Shown here: positions 54,699 to 64,000 of the stretch, one piece after another | How positions within the stretch are numbered: position 1 is the stretch's first letter | How the letters are laid out: every line of letters starts with the position of its first letter | Assembly: GCF_958450345.1 (NCBI RefSeq) | Contig: NC_088782.1 | Span: forward strand, 103,756,358-103,820,357 | Source of the DNA: Calliphora vicina | Lineage: Eukaryota > Arthropoda > Insecta > Diptera > Calliphoridae | Direction of reading: 5' to 3' | DNA: 64,000 bases | Position numbers and translations under genes: made by a program | Notes under the pieces: generated by a model | The model's database searches: none | What the model saw: only the letters and a program-made list of their open reading frames with translations | Told to the model about the DNA's origin: nothing

Positions 54699-56132
54699 CA
54701 CAGTGGCTCATTATCGTTTTTCATCGGCCAAAACTCTGTAACTTTTGAACCAATAGAGATACTTTAGAATTTTTTTTGATGGACAGATCTTGAATTTTTT
54801 TTTCATTAAAATCGATTCAGCAGTTGTTGAGAAATTTAAAGCTAAAGTTGAACTTTTAATTTTTTATAGCATATAGTATGAAAATGCTGATTTTTTTATT
54901 TTTTACATCAGCTTTACTTATAAAAATGTTGTAAGCAGATAAAAACAATTAAGGAAGTATGTTCGGTCAACCATCGACCATATAATACCCTACACTACAA
55001 TTTATTTTCGTAAACGATTTTCGGAAGAGGGCATTATTATTATCGGACCATCACCGTGAAATTAGGTCATGTTATTTATATCTATATGAATGTTATTTCT
55101 GTTGAATTTTATGTTTATACCAACATTTTTAAGAGATTTGTGCTCGTTAAAGTGATTTTCTGAAACTGGCCTTGTATGGGAGCTACGACTTATTATGGAC
55201 CGATCGCAATGAAACTAGGCTGAGTGATCTATGTCAATATGAAGTTTATTTCTGTGGAATTTTATGTTTATACCTGTAGGTTTAATAGATTTATGCTCGT
55301 TAAAGTGATTTTTGGAAGCGGGCATTATATGGGAGCTGTGACTAATTATGGACCGATCATCATAAAATTAGGTGACATTAAATCAGTTTATATAAAACTT
55401 ATTTGGAGCAAAATGTGTGTAGATACCTATATAAATTAACGATTTACGACCGATAAAGTATAATTTCGGGAGAACATTTGTATAGGTGCTAGGTGAAATA
55501 ATGGACCGATTTCAGTCAGTTTCAATAGGCTTCGTCCTCGGGCCGAAAAAATGTATGTTCCAAATTGTATCGCAATATCTTCAAAATTGCGACATGTACT
55601 TTGCGCCAGTCATATGAACAGGTAAAATAAAAATAGAAAATAAATTTAGAAGTAATTTCATTCAAATGAAAAAAGTGGTCAACAAACAGTTCAACAAGTA
55701 TATATCGGCTTAAAGAGGATACCTTGGCCTTTCTCTTGGTAGTAAAATTTATTTAACCCCTTTTGACCCTAAGCACTTTTACTCCACTGAAATTCAAATT
55801 TGACTAAAACATAGTACCTGAGAAAAAAATTAATTACACATCATACCAGTTCTTAAAGACTATTATCCTACGAACATAAGAAAAAAATCATCCAATTATC
55901 GATAATAGTTTGCAAGTAATGACAATTTACTTCTGATCAAATTTACAAAAATTACATTTTTTATAAAAATGACATAAAATATTTGACTTTAATAGCGTGC
56001 CACGCACACAATTAACAATATTTTTATCTTATTTTCAATGTGTTTACTATTGAATGGCATTAAAGTTTTTGAAATCGGAGTTAACAGAAAGTTGGACTTT
56101 TGGCCGATGAAATTAAGATATGAGCCACCGTG
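54699..56132. mobile_element. Transib-like element with RSS-type ends, hosting a HINE
   Basis: The left end CACAGTGGCTCATTATCG and the inverted right end CACGGTGGCTCATATCTT are followed on both sides by a CATCGGCCAAAA block, giving a TIR of about 40 bp. An exact 5-bp CGCCG duplication flanks it. Heptamer-like CACAGTG ends plus a 5-bp G+C-rich duplication are the Transib signature. The interior has no transposase frame. A truncated HINE occupies 54946-55622. This family differs from the CACAGTGGTATGA family beyond the first nine bases. Confidence 0.75.
54946..55622 (-). mobile_element. Truncated HINE, second subfamily
   Basis: Starts AACAATTAAGGAAGTATG followed by TTCGGTCAACCATCGACC (3' hairpin, decayed) and AATACCCTACAC. 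Three 150-bp units with GGGAGCTACGACTTATTATG and GGGAGCTGTGACTAATTATG cores follow. It breaks off at TTGCGCCAGTCATATGAACA before the microsatellite. Closest to the copy at 39899. Confidence 0.75.
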
Positions 56133-56269
56133 CGCCGCTGTCACGTATTGGGATCTGGCATTTCCTCTAGTCAAATTTATGGATTCTAAGTCAACAAAAA
56201 ACTGAAAATTTACAGAATCTTGGGGTTTTGTATTATATTTTTTGCACTGCATGAGAACTATACAGATGA
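56133..56269. other. Short unassigned spacer
   Basis: A right-hand CGCCG duplication and about 130 bp of unclassified sequence between two Transib-like elements. Confidence 0.4.
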
Positions 56270-57415
56270 AGCTATTTACTGCGAGTTATGTATTTTGAAG
56301 CCATTAATGGAAAATATAAGATTTTACATATCAACGTGTAAGAAATTGAGTTTTCTTCTCAAAAATGTATACAATTATTAAGAAGTAAAATATTGCTAGA
56401 ATACTTTTTGACAAAAATATGGGAGTAATAAATCTTAACTGATTTTTTTAGAAAATTTGAATTTTTAAAATGCAATAAAAGTTTTTTTATGAATCGTTTT
56501 TGAGGAAATTTCAAAATTATATAGGCATTTTTAGTAAAAATTTAAAAGTGAAAAATAAATTAGTGAATTGTTTTTGACAATTCCCAAAAAACTTTTAAAA
56601 AATCCAAAAAATGATATTTTTTAGATTTTTGACTCTGTTGACGCTACCCGAACTCGGGCTATAAATTCCCTTTGTAAAATATTTAGGAACATATTGGGTC
56701 ATACAAAAGAGGTTTCAATTATTTGAAAGCAGCTTTGCGATTAGAGAAAATTTGGCATAAATTTTATTTTTACATAAAAAATAGGTCTACTTCTGAAGGC
56801 TGTGGATCTCGCAGTAATACAAATTTTTAAATTAATTTTCTTCTGTAGTACTTCCCAAAATGTTACTTTTCAGAAATACATTATATATTTTTTTTCTGTA
56901 TAACTAAACATTAATGTAAGTACTTTTTTAAAAAAAAAAAAAAATCCCGAAAAAAATACTTTTTTTTAGTTTAAATCCGCATAACTTTTGACTCAGTAAA
57001 TTTTTTTAAAAAGAGTATTAATAAATTTGCTGTTAATTGAAAAAAAGGACACTTCAAGAATTTCAAGAAAATCGGAAAGATTTGCATCTTCTATTAGCAA
57101 AAAAGCAGACTAAGGTAGGTAAAGAAACTAAAATTTGTGAATCACTCGTAAGCTATAAGAGGTAATATATCGCTATAGTAATGTTTTTTGTGGATCTATT
57201 CTAGTGGATTCTATATTTCTTTCAAATCGAGGACAAAAATTTGGCATAATTTTTAATTTCTGATATACCCTAGGTGCTCCACTTTGGGGCATTGTGGATC
57301 GGCAGCCCATTGGTGTTTTAAGCTCAATTTTTTTAGCCACGGGATATCCATTTAGAAGTTACAGATTTATTTCGATCTTTTTTCCAGTTCCCCACTTTAC
57401 GACAGTTGTCAAAAA
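56270..57415 (+). mobile_element. Decayed Transib-like element, 16515 family
   Basis: Same orientation as 16515-17817. It shares AAATGCTTTTT-like and CCCAAAAAACTTTTAAAAAATC text, ATATTGGGTCAT (56693), TAAGCTATAAGAGGTAAT (57148), GGGGCATTGTGGATCGGCAG (degraded), and the right subterminal TTTAGAAGTTACAGATTTATTTCGATCTTTTTTC. The terminal CACTGTG is degraded to CCCACTTTACG. The left end is not clear. Confidence 0.55.
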
Positions 57416-57807
57416 TCTTGATATGTGAAATATTTTAGACTTTCTTATCATTTATCCGGATTTTTACAATTCCACTGATACCCCTTAATTAAATGCATAA
57501 ATTTGATGCCAGACTATTGTTTCCATTTTTGTTATAGCGACACCACGATTTTTAGATCTCAGTATTTATACATATTTGAAATTGGCAGTTGTCCGTAAAG
57601 TTAAAGATGTCCCAGTGGGGCTAGTGCGAAGATCCTTCTCTCTAGACCATATCGTGTTTTCAACAGAAAGGCAGATTGCTAGATGTAGCTAAAACATCTT
57701 CGAAATGTATAAATATTCACAAAATATATACTTTTCTGTGTCTACGTGTCCAGACACGTATGTATGTGTTTGGATATCTTGAGATTTTGTAAAAAAAAAC
57801 ATAAGGT
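57416..57807. other. Non-coding stretch, possible HINE remnant
   Basis: GACCATATCGTGTTTTCAAC, AGAAAGGCAGATTGCTAG and TAGCTAAAACATCTTCGAAA loosely resemble the HINE segment next to the microsatellite. A perfect 18-bp palindrome TACGTGTCCAGACACGTA lies at 57743-57760. Confidence 0.3.
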
Positions 57808-58625
57808 TTGATTAGTAAATCGATTAACCGTTAATCGGTTATCGGATTAATTTTGGTCGGTTAACTGTTCGAATAAATTAAAATTGACGATTTTCAAATA
57901 ACAAATAAACCGATTAATTTGTTTCTATTAACCCATTAACAGAAATTTCTTTTTGTACTTTATATAGAAATATAGTTTTAAACATACTAATTTTATTTCT
58001 TAAATCGTGAACATTCCCTTGTAGAAACAGTTTTTTGAGGTATAGTAGGAAAACATTAAGAACAAAGGAATCTGGAAATGACCTTTTTCTTGAATGTTTC
58101 TATGATAAACTTTGTCCTAATGATTTGGAGGACGACATGATAATAGACGAAACTAAAGACATTGCTGAAACGAGTCTTTCATCAGAAATCTGTAGGAGGT
58201 ATTGAAACTGAAGACATTGCTGAAACGAGTCTTTTATCAGAAATTGACGAAACTATTAAAGTATTCAAAATCTAAAAAAATCCAAAAAGAATTCCAGGTA
58301 TGATGGAGGATTTTATATGCTTAGAAAAAAACTAAAATAAGAACTGAGAAAATGGATATTCATTATCATGCCTTACTTTTGATTTCTCTAACATCATCTA
58401 CAATCAGTGAGAGAGTTTTGTCAAGTTTTATCAAAACCAAAAAAATCGTTTAAAAGGAAAATATTTAAATTTAAATGCGTGTTTGTCCTTTCAATATAAA
58501 ATTAAAATACAAATTATTCGGTTAATCGAATAATTTAAAATTAACCGATTATTAACCGATTAAATCTAAACACCGCTTGATTATTTGCTCGATTAAACCT
58601 GAAACCCGATTAATTGAAAACCCTA
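57808..58625 (+). mobile_element. Small decayed hAT element
   Basis: Both ends carry repeated CGATTAACCG / CGGTTAATCG motifs (57818-57925 and 58505-58565). The termini AAGGTTTGATTAGTAAATCG and the complement AGGGTTTTCAATTAATCGGG are loosely inverted. The interior encodes a hAT dimerisation fragment (58375-58452) and little else. No clear 8-bp duplication remains. Confidence 0.7.
58375..58452 (+). pseudogene. hAT transposase C-terminal fragment
   Basis: The frame LLISLTSSTISERVLSSFIK then TKKIV and stop fits the hAT dimerisation motif (..PATSxxSERxFSxxGxI). Upstream frames (58040-58330) contain acidic text and two near-identical GAAGACATTGCTGAAACGAG segments (about 58157 and 58208), a small tandem duplication. 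Catalytic residues are not found. Confidence 0.65.
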
Positions 58626-58664
58626 GTACATACTTTTATTACATTCACTTGTACGTCTCGTGGG

Positions 58665-58705
58665 ACGTATGAGTGTTCTTAAATATTTAAATATCACTCA
58701 TACGT
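58665..58705. repeat. Hairpin of the GTATGAGT family, 11-bp arms
   Basis: ACGTATGAGTG (58665-58675) and CACTCATACGT (58695-58705) are exactly complementary. Loop TTCTTAAATATTTAAATAT is itself nearly self-complementary. The flank AACTATTAAAGGCATTCAAA and GAGTCGATAG resembles that of the copy at 37346. Confidence 0.75.
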
Positions 58706-59564
58706 ACAGAGCAACTATTAAAGGCATTCAAATGGAGTCGATAGAAAAATTATTTTAAATAATTTTTATCTCCAGGTTAGTTTATATCATTATACAATAA
58801 TTGTAGAAGATAGAATCACTAGGGAGAGTTTTCAATATTTGTCCCTATAACGTCAAACTTTGACTTTGATTTTTTTCATATTTTCTTTTGTTTGACGCTA
58901 CAAGAATTGTATAATTCAGAATTTATTTTCTACTGATTGTACCTTATATTGTTGTGTCATGGTTTATATTATATGTATTAATTTATATTATAATTATCAA
59001 TATTTATTAAAATTATATTTGAAAATATGGGAACATTTTTGGATTGTAAGATTTTGCATCACAAAGCCGTTATTTTGTCTGGTCTTGGCAATTTTCATTA
59101 AAGGCGACCATTAGAATAATTTTGTTCTAAATTCTACTATAAAAAAACCTGCTCTGAAAAGACGGATTTACCATTTTCTCGATGACAAGTTTGCGTGCAA
59201 AAAGAAGATGGAAGTATTGCTGTAAAACATACCTCCATATATGAGTATTTCAATACTTTTTCTAATATTGCTAATTTCTGAAAACTATATCGAATTATTT
59301 CATTTAAAAGATTTTTCACTGTATATTTCTAAAGCAACGCTAAAAGCATACAAAATTGACACTGCTTTCAAATCATTAAAAACACTTTGTACCAGCTTTG
59401 TAATCTTCAAGTAAGAACACACTTTTAAAATTATAATAAATTTCATTTATTATATTTCTCCTACACAGGAATGTATCTACATTTTCCAAATACCGAGATT
59501 TAAATATGTACATTAGGGTGTTGCTGTTTATATGGAGGAAAAGTAAGATGTAGATGTTCCCAAC
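58706..59564. other. A+T-rich non-coding stretch
   Basis: Nothing recognised except CATTAGGGTG at 59512-59521, which resembles the TAGGGTGG MITE terminus. Confidence 0.4.
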
Positions 59565-60130
59565 TAGACTCTGTCTAAATTTTAATGCATTCGACTCTAT
59601 CTAGAGTTGACTACAATATAGTTGACTCCATTTACATCTATCTAGAAGTTATTACAGTCGAGTCTATCTGGAGTTGACTACAGTCGACTCAAGATAATCT
59701 TGACTATCAAGATTTGTCTAGAGTCGACTTTAGCTAGTCTAGACTAGACGTTATCTACAGTTGCCTAGATCTAGAGCTGCCTAAAGTCGATTAGAGATAA
59801 CTATAGTCGACTCTATCTAATGTAGACTACTACCGAGTCTATCTAGATTTCACTACAGTCGCTCTAACTAGAGACAGCTACATTCGACTCCATCTAGAGT
59901 TGCCTAAAGTCGATTTTATCTAGAGTCTATCTAGTATAGAATACGGTCGACTCTATCCAGATTTCATTATAGTTGGCTACAGGTGTCTTCATGTAGAGTT
60001 GACTACAGTCGACTCTATCTGGATTTGCCTAAAGTCGACAATATCTAGAGTTGATTATATTCGAAATCATTTTTGTTGTTTTGTGTTGACTAGATTCTGC
60101 TCTATCTGGAGTAGATTAGAGCTGACTATA
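59565..60130. repeat. Degenerate minisatellite, unit about 26 bp
   Basis: About 20 diverged repeats of a unit close to GACTCTATCTAGAGTTGACT ACAGTC, with the words TCTATCTAGAGTTG, GACTACAGTCGACT and GCCTAAAGTCGA recurring throughout. The unit contains the palindromes CTCTAGAG-like TCTAGA and AGTCGACT, so single strands could form many small hairpins. Composition is clearly more G+C-rich than the flanks. No other occurrence in the window. Confidence 0.8.
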
Positions 60131-60292
60131 GATACCATCGTTGACCGTCATTAACCAAGTGGAATAACTCAAATAATAATTTTAGCCATCTAATATTTAA
60201 GGTAAATTGGTGAGTTGCATTGAAGGCTAATTTCTGATTAAATGTTAATGTTTTTGTTTATTTTATGCTATAAATGAAGACTTTATAGATAC
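60131..60292. other. Unassigned spacer
   Basis: Nothing recognised. Confidence 0.35.
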
Positions 60293-60557
60293 TGTTACGA
60301 AATTGCAATATCAATTTGAATTTAACGATCTGTAACGGCAGCTTGCAGCATTCATCATGTTTATAAACATTTCTATCAGTAGAAACATCTACTTATCAAC
60401 AATGTTGATAACAAGCTGTTATTAACATTTTTTATAAGTATGACAACATTAACTGTAAAAGCTGCTAAAAGCTCTAGGTGATCATTGTGGAAATAGAACA
60501 TTCTAGTTTTGTCCGTTGGATACTTCATCAAACTAATAGAAGATGGCAATGTGTATA

Positions 60558-61872
60558 CATTGATGCGTATTCCTATAAACGCAAACCACTTTTTTTTTTA
60601 AAAAAAATTTTAAAAAATTAAACAAGAACATATTTAGGGGGCTACAAATTTGTTTATTAAATTAGTTAAGACTTCAATTAAAATACTGTTTACAAAAAAA
60701 AAATCATTTGTACTTTATTTATTTTTTTTACTTAATTTTCGAGATTAACAGCCATTTTTAAGGGTATTTTCCTATAAACGCACTTTAATTTATGGGCCAC
60801 TGTAGCATTATTAATAATGTTTGGATGATCCTTTGTTATGGATTGTTTCAAAAATACGGTCTGACATTGATTTTTTAAGCAGATTGAAATCAATTTCCTC
60901 CCAGACTTGTTTAATTCTTAGTTTCAGCTCTGTCACAGTCATTATGCTTTCATTCTGGGCATTATTTATATAAACTTTACGGGACATGTATCCCCACAAG
61001 TTCTCCATTGGGTTTAAGTCCAGACTACAAGCCGGCCAGTCCAACAGAGGAATGCTATGTTCATTAAAATGAGATTTCGATTACTTAGAAACATGTATTG
61101 CAGCATTATCTTGTTGGAATATGCAATCTTCATCCATTTTTCATCCATTAATTAGAGAAGAGCATCTTAAAACAGTTCGCTATAAATCGCACTATTTATT
61201 TTTGTCGGAACACAACATCTTTTCGACTTACCAACTGCAGAAAACGCTGCCCAAACCATAACACTGCCACCACCAAAATTACTTTTTGACATCCGAACAT
61301 CGTTTGATCTCAAATCGTTCCAATAGAATGAGTATGAGTCAGGACAGTCTAAATTAAATTTTTTTCCATTTCATATATTTTCTTGCGAAATTTAGATGAT
61401 TTTCTTTATGGTTTTTTTTAGCATTTGTTTACATTTCGGCTTTTTCCATTTTATGTTTTCATCGTTTCGTAAAATGTGTGAAACGTGTTTGGAAGTCACT
61501 GGAAGATTCAATTTATTGTTTATTTGTATGGAATTCAATTCAAAAAGTTGCAGTAAATTGAGATGTTACTATTAGAAACGTACCTTTGGTTGAAAAAAGT
61601 CCTAAAAATGATAATATTTTATTTTTGGTAACTTTTATAAAAACAAATTTCACGTCTGCGTTTATACGAATCTTCCACTTAAAATAGCACCAAGAACATA
61701 TGATCGCATAATTAAACAACAAGAATAAGAAAAAAAACTTGTTTACTTTCAAAAAGTACCGTTAATTTGTCTCTCATTAAAAAAGTTAAATTTTGCTTTT
61801 TTATGAGAACAACAAAGATATAACAAAAATGTAGTAAAAAATTATGTGCGTTTATAGGAATATGCACCAGTG
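60558..61872 (-). mobile_element. Tc1-type DNA transposon inside the LTR
   Basis: The ends CATTGATGCGTATTCCTATA and the complement CACTGGTGCATATTCCTATA, continuing AACGCA, are flanked by TA at 60556-60557 and 61873-61874. A further TTCCTATAAACGCACTTTAA lies inside the left end at 60770, giving a direct subterminal repeat. The length of 1.3 kb is close to full size for Tc1. The transposase on the minus strand is disrupted (next entry). Confidence 0.8.
60811..61540 (-). pseudogene. Tc1-family transposase, DD34E, disrupted
   Basis: Minus-strand order: LPVTSKHVSHILRNDENIKW (DNA-binding end), DSPDSYSFYWNDLRSNDVRM, SNFGGGSVMVWAAFSAVGKS, KRCCVPTKINSAIYSELF then stop, QQDNAAIHVSK then stop, SHFNEHSIPLLDWPACSLDL, NPMENLWGYMSRKVY. 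The QQDN Asp and the NPMEN Glu are 34 residues apart, the Tc1 spacing. Stops after SELF and VSK and one or more frameshifts (including at about 61340) inactivate it. The intact C-terminal frame is 77 codons (60811-61044). Confidence 0.8.
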
Positions 61873-62080
61873 TATAAATATTAACAGCGAGTTGCAGAGC
61901 AGTCATATCATAACATTAACTGTATTACCAGTGTGTTTTTCAAGTGTGTATTAAAAGAGGGTAACTATTTATAAACAGTAGTAACAATTTTTAAACTACA
62001 GATCACTTTTATTTGCCTTTAAAAGAATATGGGTTACTTTAAAGAAATAACCATCGTTTTTAGAAGATAAAAACGTAACA

Positions 62081-62809
62081 ATATTTTAGTTACCAATAAT
62101 TCATATATTTCCTTTGCGGGAAATATGAAAAACAATCCTTTTTTTGTGATGCCAGCCTAATTTACACATGTATGTAAGTAATCCTGATTGTAATTCAATG
62201 TATGCCGAGGACGAGACGATGTATCTAAATACCTATCATGTTTTGTCATAGTCATACATCTTTTTTATACGTGTTTTTAATATGGTCGCCAATAAATATG
62301 CATAATACAATATAGATACATTGGAGTTTTTTTCATTTTTTTGCCACAGTTTTTTTGCGTTATTTTTTCTCGCTTGCGATTGGATAGTTGGGAGCTACAA
62401 ACAGTTTGTGAAAAATATGTAAAACCTTTATGGAAAATATGTTACCAAATAATAAATATTAAATAGATTTATGGTTGATATAGTTGGAGAGTTATGAGTG
62501 AGCGAGTGAGTATAAACAGAAAGGCAAAAAATTGTATTGGATTTATTATAGTTTTCGTTTTATTTATATTGGTCATATAAGTATTTAATTTTTTTTTTAC
62601 GATAGAAATATGCTGTATTTAGATTATATGTATAAAGGATAAAGAAAAGGCTTTATAATTTAATAAGATTTGTGAAATGGGGGAAAATATAATGTTTGAA
62701 AACACCAATATTTACATTTTTTTACATTAGAAAAAGTTACTACATGTTTGATATTTGTCAATAAATTTTTGTTAACTTTAGCTTATTATATCCAAAATAT
62801 AATACACAT
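62081..62809. other. A+T-rich non-coding stretch
   Basis: Nothing recognised. Confidence 0.45.
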
Positions 62810-62889
62810 GGGTGCTGAGATTGACTAGATAGAATAGTGTTTTGGCCTATAAATCTGAAGATTGCAGATTCAATTCCCGCCAAGTACTC
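62810..62889 (+). ncRNA. tRNA-like sequence, probably a SINE head or tRNA pseudogene
   Basis: GGGTGCT (62810-62816) pairs fully, with two G-U pairs, with AGTACTC (62883-62889) as an acceptor stem. Between them lie a degraded A-box-like TTGACTAGATAGAATAGTG, an anticodon-arm-like TTGGCCTATAAATCTGA, and a B-box-like AGATTCAATTCC followed by CGC. T- and D-stem pairing is poor and no clean anticodon loop can be assigned. A tRNA-derived SINE promoter region or decayed tRNA fits better than a working tRNA. Confidence 0.5.
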
Positions 62890-63452
62890 TTGATATATCT
62901 ACAGGTAAGCCAAAAGACTTCACAGTTTATGTTTATGTTTATTTAAAAAAAAAAACTATTTGGAAATATGTATTCAAATGCTAGTCATTTAAACAAAAAC
63001 TTTAAATTAATTCCTATTCCTATATAGTTATTGTTTAAACTAGAATTCTTTTATTTTCCAATTTAAATTTCCAATATCCACCACATCAACCTTAATCTCT
63101 ATATACATTTCACTGATTACATTTTAATACTTTCAATCAAACTAGGAATTTATTTAACATTTTAAATATTTTATGCTCTTTTTTTAATTAAATACCACAT
63201 GTAATGCAAATTGTTTTAATAATGATAAAAATGTAAGGCTTGAAATTTAACAATTTAATACACAGACAAAAATTATAATATGTATGTCCATAAAAAAAAG
63301 CATGAAATAAAATCAAACAAACTACCTTGGAATGTTTTATGTACTCGTACGAGATAAAAATCCATTGTAAGCCCACCATGACAACCAATATTCTACAATA
63401 TATTTTTTATTTTTTTTTTCTATTTTCGCTTTCAGTGTTTTTTATAACTATA
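62890..63452. other. A+T-rich non-coding stretch
   Basis: Sequence after the tRNA-like part could be a SINE body but nothing confirms it. No gene recognised. Confidence 0.4.
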
Positions 63453-63453
63453 C

Positions 63454-63640
63454 ATTAGGGTGGGCCTTATATAAAACTTTGTCTATTTTCTCTACTTACA
63501 AGGTATAATATTTATTTTCTTTAGAAAACAAATGCTGAAAATTTAAGCCAAATCGTATAATATTTAGAAGTAGCATATTATGTTTAATGTTTCGAGTTTT
63601 GGGTCAAAGTAGCATTTTCAAAAAAAAAACAAAAATGATA
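63454..63640 (+). repeat. Terminal part of a TAGGGTGG-ended MITE
   Basis: Starts TTAGGGTGGGCCTTATATAA and contains GAAAATTTAAGCCAAATCGT, GTTTCGAGTTTTGGGTCAAA and GTAGCATTTTC. The same order of terminus, GCAAAATC-type block and GGGTCAAAGTAGC block occurs in complement at 10290-10394 and, in part, at 50205-50260. The second terminus is not visible. Confidence 0.45.
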
Positions 63641-63879
63641 ATCTAAATTAAATTTTGAAAAAAAAAACAATAATAGTTTTTGTATTTTATTTACACATAC
63701 ATTTTAGATGTTTAAATACAAAAATTATATTTATTTTATTTATATTTAAATTATTTATTGACAATAAAATATTTTTCTGATTACAGACCGATCCTCACAA
63801 AAGTTTTCAAAAATATTTAGTTTCATATAAAACTTTTTTAAGTCCATTTTCATCACGACATTAATATTATAAGACAATT

Positions 63880-64000
63880 ACGAATGTTCAAGTCATAATC
63901 TGAGGGGGACCTTGCATGGGGACTACGACTAAATGTAGCTCGATTTTCGTCATACTTTATGAGAACTAACTTGTCTAACATTTTATCAGGATGAAATCAA
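63880..64000 (-). mobile_element. HINE internal-unit fragment at window edge
   Basis: GGGGGACCTTGCATGGGGAC followed by TACGACTAAATGTAGCTCGA and TTTTCGTCATACTTTATGAG parallels the 150-bp HINE unit (GGCCTTATATGGGAGCTATG, ACCAAATATGGACCGATC). Cut by the window end. Confidence 0.5.

Larger units (their letters stand above)
60293..62080 (-). mobile_element. Solo LTR in reverse, split by a Tc1 element
   Basis: Begins TGTTACGAAATTGCA and ends AAAAACGTAACA, the complement of the LTR at 50450-51172. Left part 60293-60557 and right part 61873-62080 carry the complementary LTR blocks, for example ACTTATCAACAATGTTGATA and TTATTTGCCTTTAAAAGAAT. Flanks are ATAC and ATAT. No internal retrotransposon region adjoins it. 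Confidence 0.75.

Overview
The window looks like non-coding, strongly A+T-rich nuclear DNA from a higher fly, probably a calyptrate dipteran of the blow fly / house fly type. That is inferred from the mobile-element families and base composition, not from a marker gene. No intact host gene, rRNA, CRISPR array or bacterial-style operon is visible. The longest open frames (up to about 200 codons) are either decayed transposon coding regions or unrecognised and probably spurious. The sequence reads as intergenic or intronic DNA built from nested, decayed transposable elements (TEs).

Layout. 1-5.3 kb: palindromic hairpins, a three-layer nest (long-TIR element > Transib-like element > HINE/DINE-1 Helitron derivative), a divergent Transib-like copy and a small MITE. 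6-13.9 kb: a 157-bp tandem duplication, a 1.2-kb palindromic element, a MITE with TTA target duplication, and a hAT element with an 8-bp target duplication that itself carries a foldback MITE. 14-20 kb: a mariner relic, a solo LTR split by a 1.3-kb Transib-like element, and a mariner copy carrying a second, deleted mariner. 22.4-24.7 kb: a 5'-truncated non-LTR retrotransposon with a perfect 11-bp target duplication, then a dispersed repeat. 26.4-28.3 kb: a long HINE with 150-bp internal repeats inside a TIR element. 29-32 kb: BEL/Pao and mariner coding relics. 33.4-36.3 kb: two adjacent arrays of diverged tandem repeats carrying two MITEs. 37.3-41.2 kb: a repeat, a mariner relic and two HINEs in a head-to-head palindrome. 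42.7-44.1 kb: a foldback element with two direct and one inverted copies of a module. 44.9-57.4 kb: Transib-like, HINE and LTR copies, including a complete solo LTR with ATAT target duplication and an element with Transib-type ends and a 5-bp CGCCG target duplication. 57.8-64 kb: a hAT relic, a degenerate 26-bp minisatellite, a solo LTR split by a Tc1 DD34E element, and a tRNA-like/SINE-head sequence.

The contents do not form a pathway. What the window records is insertion order: LTRs serve as targets for Transib-like and Tc1 elements, and HINEs land inside TIR elements. Every transposase or polymerase frame seen is interrupted, so nothing here looks autonomously active. I found no convincing new biological system. 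The best leads are the Transib-like elements with RSS-heptamer-like ends, the repeat arrays at 33.4-36.3 kb, the A/A/inverted-A foldback element, the head-to-head HINE palindrome and the dispersed 40-50 bp hairpin family.
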